Source: Novipirellula artificiosorum | GTDB lineage: Bacteria; Planctomycetota; Planctomycetia; Pirellulales; Pirellulaceae | Assembly: GCF_007860135.1 (NCBI RefSeq) | Contig: NZ_SJPV01000005.1 | Span: forward strand, 411,376-475,375 | Length of the DNA: 64,000 nt | Direction: 5' to 3' | In this document: positions 35,215-44,640 of the stretch, one piece after another | Layout of the letters: the number at the start of each line of letters is the position of its first letter | How positions within the stretch are numbered: position 1 is the first letter of the stretch | Notes under the pieces: model-generated | Seen by the model: the letters and a program-made list of their open reading frames with translations, nothing else | Databases searched by the model: none | Told to the model about the DNA's origin: nothing | Made by a program: the position numbers and the translations under genes

Positions 35215-36402
35215 ATGCCAAAACGCATCTTTCTTTCCGTTGGCGAACCGAGCGGTGACCAGCATGCGGCACGTTTGATTCGGCATTTGAGGCAGAGCTA
35301 CCCGCGAATCGAAACCTGTGGTTTCGGGGGCCCTGCGATGCAGTCCGCCGGATGTAGCCTGCAACGCAACTTGACGGAACACGCGGTGGTGGGATTGCTT
35401 GAGGTCCTCCCTAAACTCCGCGATTTCTTTCGCTTTGCGGACGAAGCCGAGAAGGTTTTCCAGACAGGGCACATTGATGCGGTGGTTTTGGTCGATTTTC
35501 CGGGATTCAACTGGCACATTGCCAAACGCGCCAAACGCTATGGGATTCCCGTTTACTACTACTGCCCGCCTCAGTTGTGGGCTTGGGGCGGTTGGCGTAT
35601 CCGAAAAATGCGGCGATGGGTCGATCATGTCTTGGCGGTCTTGCCGGTGGAAGAGGAGTTTTTTTCGAAGCGAGGTGTCGCGTCCACCTATGTCGGCCAT
35701 CCCTTTTTTGATGCCGTTGCGGAAACTCGGCTCGACGATGCATTGATGGCACGCCTTTCGCGTCAAACCGAATCCGGCCGCAAGTTGGTAGCCGTTTTGC
35801 CTGGGTCTCGTACCCATGAAGTCCAGCGGACTTGGCCACTGATGCTGTCGTCGATCCGGCAAATCGCCAAAACGAATCGCGACGCCAAGTTTTTGGTGGC
35901 TGCCTACAGGGACCGGCATTGCATCTGGTGTCAGCAGCAATTGACCGAGTCCGACAAGCAGTTGCCGATCGAGTTCTATGTCGACCGAACCAGTGAAATC
36001 ATCGAAGCGGCCCGCTGTGCGATGATGGTCAGCGGTTCGGTCAGTCTCGAATTGCTTGCCCGACGAACCCCGGCCGCAGTCGCCTATCGGGTTGGCCGGC
36101 TACTGTATGCCTTTGCTCGGTTGGTCGTTCGGCTCGATTCGATCACGCTGCCGAATCTGATGGGTGCTCGGAAGGTCTTCCCCGAAATGGTCTCGGTTGG
36201 AGACCCGCAACCGGCGATCGACTTTCTGACAGAGTCCGTCACTGCGATGTTGGACGACGAGTTCTACTATCAGCAAACGATCCGGCAACTCGAGGCGCTT
36301 TGTGGAGAGTTCGCCGGAGGGGGCGCGACGGCTAAGGCAGCGAATTGGATCGGCCAAGCCGTCATCGGCGATGCTTCGGTGAATCGTCGTCGAGCCGCGT
36401 AG
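35215..36402 (+). CDS. lpxB: Lipid-A-disaccharide synthase
   Basis: A 395-residue GT19 glycosyltransferase. It opens with KRIFLSVGEPSGDQHAARLI, the conserved GE.SGD motif, and has GFGGPAMQSAGC, VLVDFPGFNWHIAKRAKR, PVYYYCPPQLWAWGGWRIRKM, LAVLPVEEEFF, VGHPFFD and VAVLPGSRTHEVQRTWP. LpxB joins UDP-2,3-diacylglucosamine and lipid X to make the lipid A disaccharide at the inner membrane. Its presence means the organism has genes for lipid A, as several planctomycetes do. It stands alone; no lpx neighbours are in the window. The length and motifs are complete. Confidence 0.96.
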   Translation: MPKRIFLSVGEPSGDQHAARLIRHLRQSYPRIETCGFGGPAMQSAGCSLQRNLTEHAVVGLLEVLPKLRDFFRFADEAEKVFQTGHIDAVVLVDFPGFNWHIAKRAKRYGIPVYYYCPPQLWAWGGWRIRKMRRWVDHVLAVLPVEEEFFSKRGVASTYVGHPFFDAVAETRLDDALMARLSRQTESGRKLVAVLPGSRTHEVQRTWPLMLSSIRQIAKTNRDAKFLVAAYRDRHCIWCQQQLTESDKQLPIEFYVDRTSEIIEAARCAMMVSGSVSLELLARRTPAAVAYRVGRLLYAFARLVVRLDSITLPNLMGARKVFPEMVSVGDPQPAIDFLTESVTAMLDDEFYYQQTIRQLEALCGEFAGGGATAKAANWIGQAVIGDASVNRRRAA

Positions 36403-36712
36403 TGCAGCAATCTCGCCACCAAGGCGAGCGAACGCTCGGATCGGGTTCGCCTGCTCCCGTTGGTCGCTGAAATCGTGTGGTGATCGCATCCCCTTCAGCG
36501 ACAACCGATGCTGGGGGTGGTAGAAACCTTTGCTTTTTTTCGGTTGCAAACCAAACCATCCGACCGCTTCACGCGTAGCAAAATCGTGGTTTTCACCCTG
36601 TCTTCCCTGGATCGAGCGAATTCCTGTTTACCTGCGACTTGCTTTCTCTTCGAGCGGCAGCTCGCTCATCGCGGCTTCGCCGCTCCACGCTTCCACGAGC
36701 TTTCGTTTCAAA
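36403..36712. other. Intergenic region, no gene seen
   Basis: 310 bp between lpxB and the next rightward gene. A short hairpin (CTCGCC 36412-36417, GGCGAG 36423-36428) lies just after lpxB but has no T-tract. An open frame continuous with the next gene crosses it from 36530 but shows no structured protein. No repeat or RNA gene is recognised. Confidence 0.45.
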
Positions 36713-37465
36713 ATGGCAACAGATACGGATCTGAAATCGACCGTCCCCACCATGGGGGCCGAGGGTGGTTATCTGGTTGAAGAGCCGATTGCCCCGTTTC
36801 GGGTATCAGGTTTTTTGTGCCTGCTACTTGGTTTGCTAAGTGTCTTAGCCATTGTGGGCTATCCCATGATCGCCCTGCCACTGATGGCGATTGCGTTTGG
36901 GATGTTCGCACTGCGCCATTGGAGCGGCCCACGCCCCGTCGGCATCACACCGGCCAAGATTGGAATGGTGTTGGCGGTTGTCTTCGGATCCTGCGGACTG
37001 TTCGTACACAGCTTGAAAGCCCGGACGCTCGGTAACCAGGCGGAGTATTTCGCGAGAGAGTATCTTGAAATCGTTGGCAATGGAGAGTTCAACATTGCGA
37101 AGGAACTGAATAAGACTGCCGTGAACCGCTTGCCGGTCCATATGCCGCTGAAGGAGCATTACGAGGCGATGGAAGCCAAAATGTCCGCTGACGAGGTGAG
37201 CGAACGATTTGAACAGACCGGAATGCACCCCACAGTGGCGGCAATGGGTAAGGGCATCCAATGGGAGCTAGCGAAGCCGGTTCGGATCTACAACCACTAT
37301 GGCACAACCAAAGCCGACGTGATCATGACCAACGCAAACGACCCAAAACCGACACAGGTATTCCTGATCATGGATTACGAGATCGACTCCGAGGGCAGGG
37401 GGCAATGGCGCGTTGAGCAGTTCAATCCGGTGATGAAGCGATTGGTTGCCGAACGCGTACTCTAG
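36713..37465 (+). CDS. Hypothetical membrane protein
   Basis: A 250-residue protein begun at the ATG at 36713 (MATDTDLKS), which sits just before a plausible membrane domain; the frame is open upstream. Three hydrophobic segments at about residues 25-45, 48-68 and 82-102 include FLCLLLGLLSVLAIVGYPMI, and between the second and third is the loop HWSGPRPVGI. Residues 105-250 are a soluble domain (EYFAREYLEIVGNGEFNIAKELNKT) that looks like a small alpha/beta domain. The pattern resembles planctomycete DUF4190-like membrane proteins, but this was not verified. Function unknown. Confidence 0.6.
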   Translation: MATDTDLKSTVPTMGAEGGYLVEEPIAPFRVSGFLCLLLGLLSVLAIVGYPMIALPLMAIAFGMFALRHWSGPRPVGITPAKIGMVLAVVFGSCGLFVHSLKARTLGNQAEYFAREYLEIVGNGEFNIAKELNKTAVNRLPVHMPLKEHYEAMEAKMSADEVSERFEQTGMHPTVAAMGKGIQWELAKPVRIYNHYGTTKADVIMTNANDPKPTQVFLIMDYEIDSEGRGQWRVEQFNPVMKRLVAERVL

Positions 37466-37508
37466 TATTTTGCTTCAACGATCGGCAATCCGACTCGCGG
37501 AGACACGA

Positions 37509-38828
37509 TCAAACCTTCGGCCACTCATAGCCTTTGCGAATTTCACGGGTCAGCATCGAATTGGCCTCGGCATCGTCAAGGAACTGCTCCGCATCCGGAT
37601 CCCATTTCAGGTTGCGGCCTAACAAGCGGCCAAGGTTCAGCAGATGACAGACCGTGGCGCTGCGGTGACCGAGTTCCACATCGGCGATCGGACGCTCTCC
37701 TGAAATGCAGCAATCCAGCCAGTTGCCAACGTGGCTTTGGTTCTTTCGTGAGCTTTTCTCGAGTAGTTCCTTGGCCATTTCCGGTGGGTTTGAACCGAGC
37801 GCTCCGCGGAACACTTCCATTTTCCCCTTCTCGCCCACAAAGATGCCACCGCCACGATTCGCTTTGTCATCGAGCGTGACCGTGATTCCGTTGGCGTAGC
37901 GGTAGCTAAGCCGAGGTTCGCTGCAGATCTTATTACCGCGATCCAGCGACTCGGGCTTGCGATAGGTCGGCAATTCGAGGGCGGAACCGTCGACCAGGAT
38001 TTCCGTCGGCCCGGTGCTGTCGAGACCCAACGCCCATTGGATTTGGTCAAACCCATGGGTCCCCCATCCGGTCATTTCGCCGCCACTGTAAGGCCGGAAC
38101 GACAACCAACCGGGGTTGCCCCGAGGCACGTAGAGTTCTTTGTTGTAGGGGACGAGTTCCGTTGGGCCGCACCACATTTCCCAGTCCAAGCCCGCTGGCA
38201 CCGGTTCTTCGGGCAGTTCGCACAGCCAAGGGCTTTCGTAGTTGGCCGCGAAGACCTCTTTGATTTCACCCAAACCGCCGTTACGGATGAATTCACAACC
38301 GATGTAGTTTTCACGTTGCGAACGCTGCTGCGACCCCACTTGAAACGCGATCCCCGTCCGACGAGCGGCCTTCACCATCAATCGACCTTCGGGGATCGTG
38401 AGCGTCATTGGCTTTTCCGCGTACACGTTCTTCCCCGCCAATGCGGCGGAGATACAAATGTTTGCCCGCCAATGTTCAGGCGTTGCGGTGGTGACCGCAT
38501 CGACATCGCTGCGGTCGAGGACGCGGCGGTAATCTTGATAGACCTCCTTGGCGCCGTTGGCTTTCGCAATGGATTCGCCACGTGGCCGATTGACATCGCA
38601 AACGCAGATCACTTGTGTTCGTGGATCGTTGCAAGCACCGCGAAAGACCCCGCTGCCTTGCCGGCCCACGCCAATCCCCGCCACACCGATCCGATCGTTG
38701 GCGCCCGGCCGGTCACCTTGCGCCAATGCGGAGCGAGGAATGATGGTAGGAAACGCGACTCCCGCTGCGGTTGCCGCCGCGGATGTTTGAAGGAATCCTC
38801 GACGGGATAGCTTGGCTTTCTTGGTCAT
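37509..38828 (-). CDS. Gfo/Idh/MocA-family oxidoreductase with Tat leader
   Basis: A 439-residue protein. The ATG at 38828 has a ribosome site (GGAGAA 6 bp upstream) and opens a textbook twin-arginine leader (KLSRRGFLQTSAAATAAG) ending near ALAQ. Rossmann motif GVAGIGVGRQGSGV follows, and the EKP motif is NVYAEKPMTLT. The C-terminal domain includes GGEMTGWGTHGFDQIQ. It is expected to be exported with bound NAD(H)/NADP(H) and to act on a sugar or inositol derivative in the periplasm. The TIM-barrel epimerase-like gene lies upstream on the same strand at 107 bp, so the two may act in one pathway. Confidence 0.85.
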   Translation of the reverse strand: MTKKAKLSRRGFLQTSAAATAAGVAFPTIIPRSALAQGDRPGANDRIGVAGIGVGRQGSGVFRGACNDPRTQVICVCDVNRPRGESIAKANGAKEVYQDYRRVLDRSDVDAVTTATPEHWRANICISAALAGKNVYAEKPMTLTIPEGRLMVKAARRTGIAFQVGSQQRSQRENYIGCEFIRNGGLGEIKEVFAANYESPWLCELPEEPVPAGLDWEMWCGPTELVPYNKELYVPRGNPGWLSFRPYSGGEMTGWGTHGFDQIQWALGLDSTGPTEILVDGSALELPTYRKPESLDRGNKICSEPRLSYRYANGITVTLDDKANRGGGIFVGEKGKMEVFRGALGSNPPEMAKELLEKSSRKNQSHVGNWLDCCISGERPIADVELGHRSATVCHLLNLGRLLGRNLKWDPDAEQFLDDAEANSMLTREIRKGYEWPKV

Positions 38829-38935
38829 CACGTGTTCTCCTGCCTGCTGGGTCTGTAAATAACGAATAAAGAAACGGGGGCGGCGACTATCGACTCCACT
38901 CGGCTGCAGCCGCAACCCAAGAAGTCTCCGGCGCA

Positions 38936-39760
38936 CTAGAGGATCGATCGAAGGTGCTCAATACTTCGCTCGGCTTGGTCGAGCGTTCCACACTCGACAC
39001 TCAAAACAATGTCTTGTGGCACCGAGCGGCAAATCGAGACAATCCGTTGCCAATCAATGACCCCTTCGCCGCAGGCACACCCCACCGCGGTTCCCATCAC
39101 CTTGCCACGTTCGGCATCGGACTGCTCGATCGAGATGTCTTTGGCATGGATGTGGATCACTCGGTGCTTGATGCGTTCAAGCCACTCATGCGGGTCCTCA
39201 CCACCGAGGTAGGCATTGCCCGTGTCAAAATTGGCACCCAAGTTCGGCGAATCCACGAGATCCAAGCAGCGGTCGTAGAGCTCCGGTTTGAGTGAATACG
39301 TTTGGTGCATCTCGAAACCGATCTTGATTCCACGACGCTCACATACCTTCAACGCTTCCATCAACGAATAGCGGATCAGGACAAAGTCCTCCTCCATGGT
39401 CGTCCATGGCTGCTTATGCCCCTCGTGCGTGTTGATGATTGGCGCCCCCGCTTCGGTTGCAAAGCGAGCTGCTTGCTTCAGGTATTCCACCGCGATTTCG
39501 GGCTTCGAAGCCTGGGAATGGGAAGAAAACGCAGAAAGCTTCAACCCATGTTTTTCCACCGCGTCCCGGATTCGCCAAGGGTCATCGAGCATCGAAACAC
39601 TATGAAAGTACCTCGCTTCGCTCAGCAGTTCGCGGCCCCAATGCACCATCGGTTCGATGTACTCATAACCGAGATCCGCGGCAAATTCGACGCCCCACTC
39701 GAACGACTTGTGTGACGTCCGGACCGCCTCGAGGTTCAATCCAATTCCAACTTTTCCCAT
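38936..39760 (-). CDS. Sugar phosphate isomerase/epimerase-like TIM-barrel protein
   Basis: A 274-residue protein of the xylose isomerase-like TIM-barrel superfamily. The start at 39760 (MGKVGIGLNLEAVR) fits the family better than one 14 codons upstream. Motifs include WGVEFAADLGYEYIEPMVHWG, INTHEGHKQPWTTMEEDFV, GIKIGFEMHQTYSL, NLGANFDTGNAYLGGEDPHEWLERI and VIHIHAKDISIEQ, which supply the metal-binding Glu, Asp, His and Glu residues. Such proteins interconvert ketoses, inosose or related sugars and are often paired with Gfo/Idh oxidoreductases, as here. It is divergent from the XylR-type regulator, across a repeat-rich gap. Substrate unproven. Confidence 0.85.
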   Translation of the reverse strand: MGKVGIGLNLEAVRTSHKSFEWGVEFAADLGYEYIEPMVHWGRELLSEARYFHSVSMLDDPWRIRDAVEKHGLKLSAFSSHSQASKPEIAVEYLKQAARFATEAGAPIINTHEGHKQPWTTMEEDFVLIRYSLMEALKVCERRGIKIGFEMHQTYSLKPELYDRCLDLVDSPNLGANFDTGNAYLGGEDPHEWLERIKHRVIHIHAKDISIEQSDAERGKVMGTAVGCACGEGVIDWQRIVSICRSVPQDIVLSVECGTLDQAERSIEHLRSIL

Positions 39761-40618
39761 GAATCCGTGATTCCTATCGGTTTCTAAGTGATTTGACGCC
39801 ATTTTGACTTGCCTTAGAGTTTAGTGAAGAAAAACCAGACCACCATCGCTCAATCTTGCCAAAATAATGGTAGATTTTTGTCAGGGCAAATCGGTTAGGG
39901 AAGCGTCATTGGTGTACGTCGCCTGTTGAAGCAGGTCGTGCATTTTTCGAGTCGTTGTGAATCCACGAGTTACCGTATCGTTATCTCTCCTTTGGCAGTG
40001 GTATTTACACAAGGATCGCACATGAATCCTGGCTCCCAGCGCGCTCGCGAGGAGAGAGGTTGGAGTTCAGGCTTTAGCCGCACGAGCGCAACCCGCAGTC
40101 GCCTGAAGGCTAAACTCCAGCGCACTCCCCCTCATCCCCAGCCCTTCTCCCCCATAAAGAGGTCGTGCAGTTTTTAAGTTGTTGATTGAAAAAGACTTAC
40201 AAGATTTACCTCTCCCTCTGGGAGAGGTCGAGCCTAAGCGAGGGAGAGGGAAAACGGGCTGCGATGACAACATGAAATTCCAGCACGGTTTCTATACCGG
40301 CCCTCCCCCTCGCTGCGCTCGACCCCTCCCGCTGCGCGGGCAGGGGTGGTTGGATACCTAAACACTTCAGCAGTCACAACTTAAAAACTGCACGACCTCT
40401 AAAACGGGGGAGAAGGGAGCCAGAATTTCGGGCAAAACGGAATTTGCAAAGTCAATCCAACTTGCCACGCAGGCAGGATTCCCATCAGTCCACGCGACAG
40501 GGAGGGTGAAGTCCGGAAACGCGTATTGTTCAACTACTTAAAAACGGCACGACCTTCAAGCAGGGAATGGGCCGGGAAAAACCAACCAATCGATCACACG
40601 TCCCCAAGGCTTCGCGCG
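39761..40618. repeat. Repeat-rich gap between epimerase and xylR, with a nested insertion
   Basis: 858 bp. A repeat unit (40120-40153 and 40402-40510) matches in inverse orientation the hairpin unit at 27168-27303. It is interrupted by an element at 40158-40400 bounded by perfect 25-bp inverted repeats (AGAGGTCGTGCAG at 40158 and complement ending at 40400). A solo relic of the right terminus lies at 40531-40556. No gene is visible. Promoters of the epimerase gene and of xylR should be here, the latter probably between 40556 and 40619. Confidence 0.75.
40158..40400. repeat. 243-bp MITE-like element with perfect 25-bp terminal inverted repeats
   Basis: Left end 40158-40182 and right end 40376-40400 are perfect complements (left begins AGAGGTCGTGCAGTTTTT). 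The interior has further small palindromes and no ORF of note. It lies within the loop of a hairpin repeat that is intact at 27258-27289, which identifies the insertion point. No transposase is in the window. Confidence 0.8.
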
Positions 40619-41827
40619 ATGGCAGTCCCGAAACAGATCTTGCTGCTTGTCGAAACCTCGCGCGTGTTCGGACGTGGCGTGATCCAGGGCATCTCGCGTT
40701 TCGCAAGAGAACGCGCCAATTGGATCTTTCACTTTGAAGACCGCGGCATCTTGGAGGGGCTCCCTCCCTGGTTGGAGAATTGGCAGGGGGATGGAATCAT
40801 CGCCCGCAGCCCTTCGATTGCCTTGTCCAAAGCGCTCGGTCGATTTCGCTGTCCGGTGGTCGAATTGCTCGGCGACGGACAACATCAATCCGCCGAGGTT
40901 TGCACCGATGAAAGGATGACGGCGGGGCTTGCCATCGATCATCTACTGAAACAGGGATTTGCCCACTTGGCGTTTTACTCGTTCGCCAATTCTTGGTGGT
41001 CCGATGCTCGTCGCATTGCGTTCGAGCAAATCCTCGCCTCACAAGATCTCTCGGGGCACGTGTTTCCTGGCGCCTACGAGGGTGGCAACTTACCGTACCC
41101 AACTTGGAAACTCGATTTCCAAGCACCTCTGATTCAATGGGTTGATCGGTTACCGAAGCCCGTTGGCGTGTGGGCCGTGGCCGATTCGCAAGCGATCCGC
41201 GTGCTCGAAGCCTGTCGCCAGCTCAACCTACATGTACCGGCGGAAGTCGGGATTCTGGGGACTTCAAACGAAGACATCGTCTGCAGCATGTTGTCGCCAT
41301 CCTTATCCAGCATCGAATTGAATTCGCAGCAAGTCGGATACAAAGCGGCAGGCCTGCTCGATTGGAAAATCCGGATGCTCAGCCCACCCAAAACACCCCC
41401 TCTTACGACCGCAGCTCGGATCATCGTTCCTCCCTCGCAAGTCATCAAACGACAATCCACGGATCGCATCGCGATCATCGATCCTGAACTCGATCAAGCC
41501 GTCAAGATCATCGAGCGTGAGGCGGTCAATGGATTGACCGTGACCGCCTTGGCAGACGAGTTGCTGCTGTCACGGAGCACGCTGGAGCGACGTTTTCGCG
41601 AGTTCTTTCACTGCTCTCCGTCGCAAGAAATCAACCACATTCGAATCGAGCGTGCCAAAGGGTTCCTTCGTGAGACAGCGTGGCCCATCAGCGTGATTGG
41701 ACAAAAAACCGGTTTTGCGTCAGCCGAGAACTTTGTCCGCTTCTTCAAACGCATGGTGGGCAAAACACCTCGACAATACCGCAATGCGTTTTACGGCACC
41801 GATTCAACGAACCAAGCGAATGCCTAA
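40619..41827 (+). CDS. xylR: XylR-type AraC-family transcriptional regulator
   Basis: A 402-residue regulator. The ATG at 40619 precedes the conserved PKQILLLVETSRVFGRGVIQGISRFARE start of XylR homologues; the open frame is 93 bp longer. Residues ~6-280 form a periplasmic-binding-protein-like sugar-sensing domain (DGIIARSPS, VCTDERMTAGLAIDHLLKQGF, VGILGTSNEDIVCSMLSPSLSSIELN). Residues ~300-395 are a double AraC HTH (LTVTALADELLLSRSTLERRF and ISVIGQKTGFASAENFVRFFKRMVGKTP). XylR activates pentose catabolism when it binds xylose. It is divergent from the epimerase-like gene, a possible target. The stop overlaps the convergent Hsp70 gene by 24 bp. Confidence 0.88.
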   Translation: MAVPKQILLLVETSRVFGRGVIQGISRFARERANWIFHFEDRGILEGLPPWLENWQGDGIIARSPSIALSKALGRFRCPVVELLGDGQHQSAEVCTDERMTAGLAIDHLLKQGFAHLAFYSFANSWWSDARRIAFEQILASQDLSGHVFPGAYEGGNLPYPTWKLDFQAPLIQWVDRLPKPVGVWAVADSQAIRVLEACRQLNLHVPAEVGILGTSNEDIVCSMLSPSLSSIELNSQQVGYKAAGLLDWKIRMLSPPKTPPLTTAARIIVPPSQVIKRQSTDRIAIIDPELDQAVKIIEREAVNGLTVTALADELLLSRSTLERRFREFFHCSPSQEINHIRIERAKGFLRETAWPISVIGQKTGFASAENFVRFFKRMVGKTPRQYRNAFYGTDSTNQANA

Positions 41828-44632
41828 TGGCAAGGATTCGCCAAAGATCACAGCTTCCTCATCGGTCCGCAACGATCCGCCCTCGGTCAACAACGTCAAA
41901 TAGTGCTCGGGTGCTTCGAGGAGTTCAAGCTGGACTGCCATCGCTTCGCGGCGTTTCAAAGGCAGGTCACGATAGCGATCACCTGTTTGCCGAGCCATTT
42001 GTACCAGTGCCAGCAGTAGCATGTTTTTATTCGTATCCAACTCCGTCGCCTTTCCCCAATCGAGCAGCTCCCCCGCCCAACGGGACGCTTCTTCAACGGG
42101 CAGCGTCGCGTTCAGCGGACCATAGGCCGGTTGACGACTGCCGAACCGACCGAGCGCCCAAAGTAGCGCCGGCAAGATCTTTTGGTTCTTTTTCTGCTTG
42201 ATGGCCGCCAAGGCGATGAGGCCCAACTCGATCTTTTCGTTTACCGACAATCGCTCGAGCGACCCCAGCAATCGCCAAACCTCAGCGGCCTCATGCGGTT
42301 CGATCCGCCGCGTTTTGTTCTTCAGAACACTCTTCAGCGGCGCCGCCAACTGTTCTTGCTGTCCACGGGTCAATCCACCGGCAATCCGTCGCCACAAGAT
42401 CATCGATTCGGTGCGCGATTGCTGGGCCGCGAAGGCCAGTTTGCCATGCAGGATGCGCCACGTTTGCGCAACGCGCCAATCATCGACCGCAACCCCGTAA
42501 CCGGGACGCAAGCAGAAACCGACGAGGTTCAACCAGCGTGCTTCGTGAGCGGCCGATTTGCGGCGGCCTTCCTGCGCGTCGAACAAGGATTGCCATTGAG
42601 ACCGCAACAGCGACGGCGGCCAGACGTTGCGATGAAGATCGGTGACCGACTGCAATTGTTTCACCAAATGACTGGGCTTGAGCACCGCGTCGGGCTCCAC
42701 TTCCGCGAAGACCCTTTCAATCACCCGGCCGCACTGCTCAACCGAATCCGAATCGACGATCCCGGCCGCTTCACCCGATCCGCTGTGAGCTTCACGATCC
42801 GTTTCCAGCGTGCTGCGAATATCAAACTCCAATCGCCACCGCTTGCTCGACGTGGTGTCAACGCAGAACAGGCCGATGGTTCCGATCTCGCTCAGTTCCG
42901 CTTCGACGACCACTTCCACTTCGGCATCAAGCCGCCGTTTTCCTTGGACCAAGGCGGTACAAATGGGTGGCAAAGGCGAAGCCTCGCTGCGGTCCATTTC
43001 GACAAGTTCACCCACGGAATCGGCCAACCGCGTGCTACTGACCCAGAGCGGAAACTGAACCGGCGTGCCGATTTTTAAGTGCAACGGATGTGCATCGGCG
43101 CGAAATCGTTGTCCGGCTTCGGCTTTGCCGGGAATCAAACAGAGTCCGCGCGGCGGATCGGATTCGACTTGCATGTAGTAAGATCGTCCCAAGTTGGCTG
43201 CGATCCGAACGCCTTGGCCGCGACGCACCATCGCATAGTAGGCGGCCCCTTGCGAGACAGCCAAATCCAAACGGGGCGACGAAAGCACCTCTGGCTTCCA
43301 CGGGTCGGTCTGACCAAACCACGCGGACAAGCGATCGACGATCGCTGCTTGGATCGCCGGCGCAGCCATCACGCCACCGTTAAATAAGACCAAGTCAGGT
43401 CGATCGGCGGCATCTTGTTCATCCGCATCCATTCCACTTCGACGATGCTGACACAAAAAGGCCGCCAAATGTCGTGTAATCGCTGCATCGGCGGCATAGG
43501 GTAAGCCGAATTCTTGAAAACCACTTTCGCCAAGTTCCGGCTTTTCCTCGAGACCAACGGCTGGGAAAAAGCCGTCCAGCAAAACCTGATCGATCTCCGC
43601 TGCGGTCACCTGTACTTGAACCGACCCGCCCACCAACCGCGATCCTTCCGAAGGCAAGTTGATCGTATACGTGTCGGGACGATCATCGCCAAGCATGACT
43701 TCTTTGACCGTCCTCGAAACCTGCACCAAGCGGTCCCATTGCGTGGGGGAAAGGGACTCGGTCGATCCGGCATCAAGAATCTTCGATTCGGCTAATCGCG
43801 CGACTGCCAAATCCAGATTGTCACCGCCAAGAATCAAATGGCGTCCGACCGCAACGCGGTGAAATTGAACCTGCTCCCCCGATTCACCCGCCTTACGTAC
43901 TCGAATCAAGGTCAAATCGGTTGTGCCACCACCGATGTCACAGACCAAAATCAATTGCCCCGGTGCCACCCGTTGTTGCCATTGGTCCGCTTGCCGATCA
44001 ATCCATGCATAGAATGCCGCTTGCGGTTCTTCGATCAAAAAGACTCGTGGCAATCCCGCCTGTTTCGCAGCGCTGACGGTGAGTTCCCGCGCCACTTCGT
44101 CAAACGATGCTGGCAACGTGATCACGACATCTTGTTCACTCAGCGAGAAACCAGGATGGGCGTCATCCCAAGCAGCGCGCAGGTGAGCGAGGTAGCGAGA
44201 AGAAGCTTCCACCGGTGACAGCCGCGTGACGTCCGCGTCACCATGCCACGGTAACAAGTCCGCGGTACGATCCACTCCCTCGTGACACAGCCAGCTCTTG
44301 GCAGACGCGGCGCGACGACCGGGGTGCCGTTGGCCGGAATCACGCGCCAACACGCCCACGGTGTGATTCGGCGCGGATGTCTGCCAGGGCAAAGCATGAT
44401 TCGCCGCAGCTTCCTCCTCCGTCAATTCGTAGTGAAACGATGGCAGCGTTTCACGCGACTCACGTTGTCCAAAATCGATCCACTGAGGGATCTTGAACGT
44501 CTCGACCGACCAAGCTTCTGCGTCGGTATCCACATAGCAGAGCGCACAGTTGGTCGTGCCAAGGTCGATGCCAACGGCGTACCGTGACAAGGATTGATTC
44601 GGATCGTCGATCTTCGTTTCGGATTTGGACAC
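41804..44632 (-). CDS. Large Hsp70-like protein (DUF3731-like C-terminal region)
   Basis: A 942-residue protein started at the GTG at 44632, 9 bp after the stop of the upstream Hsp70 gene. The N-terminal ~550 residues form an actin-like Hsp70 ATPase domain: GIDLGTTNCALCYVD, VVITLPASFDEVARELTVSA, VCDIGGGTTDLTLIRV and LFNGGVMAAP. In place of the canonical substrate-binding domain, ~350 residues are a long helical region (RIAGGLTRGQQEQL, IEPHEAAEVWRLLGSLERLS) that fits the DUF3731-type Hsp70 relatives. It forms an operon with the second Hsp70-like gene and DUF2760. A chaperone or regulatory role is inferred; clients are unknown. Confidence 0.85.
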   Translation of the reverse strand: MSKSETKIDDPNQSLSRYAVGIDLGTTNCALCYVDTDAEAWSVETFKIPQWIDFGQRESRETLPSFHYELTEEEAAANHALPWQTSAPNHTVGVLARDSGQRHPGRRAASAKSWLCHEGVDRTADLLPWHGDADVTRLSPVEASSRYLAHLRAAWDDAHPGFSLSEQDVVITLPASFDEVARELTVSAAKQAGLPRVFLIEEPQAAFYAWIDRQADQWQQRVAPGQLILVCDIGGGTTDLTLIRVRKAGESGEQVQFHRVAVGRHLILGGDNLDLAVARLAESKILDAGSTESLSPTQWDRLVQVSRTVKEVMLGDDRPDTYTINLPSEGSRLVGGSVQVQVTAAEIDQVLLDGFFPAVGLEEKPELGESGFQEFGLPYAADAAITRHLAAFLCQHRRSGMDADEQDAADRPDLVLFNGGVMAAPAIQAAIVDRLSAWFGQTDPWKPEVLSSPRLDLAVSQGAAYYAMVRRGQGVRIAANLGRSYYMQVESDPPRGLCLIPGKAEAGQRFRADAHPLHLKIGTPVQFPLWVSSTRLADSVGELVEMDRSEASPLPPICTALVQGKRRLDAEVEVVVEAELSEIGTIGLFCVDTTSSKRWRLEFDIRSTLETDREAHSGSGEAAGIVDSDSVEQCGRVIERVFAEVEPDAVLKPSHLVKQLQSVTDLHRNVWPPSLLRSQWQSLFDAQEGRRKSAAHEARWLNLVGFCLRPGYGVAVDDWRVAQTWRILHGKLAFAAQQSRTESMILWRRIAGGLTRGQQEQLAAPLKSVLKNKTRRIEPHEAAEVWRLLGSLERLSVNEKIELGLIALAAIKQKKNQKILPALLWALGRFGSRQPAYGPLNATLPVEEASRWAGELLDWGKATELDTNKNMLLLALVQMARQTGDRYRDLPLKRREAMAVQLELLEAPEHYLTLLTEGGSLRTDEEAVIFGESLPLGIRLVR

Positions 44633-44640
44633 GTTAAATA

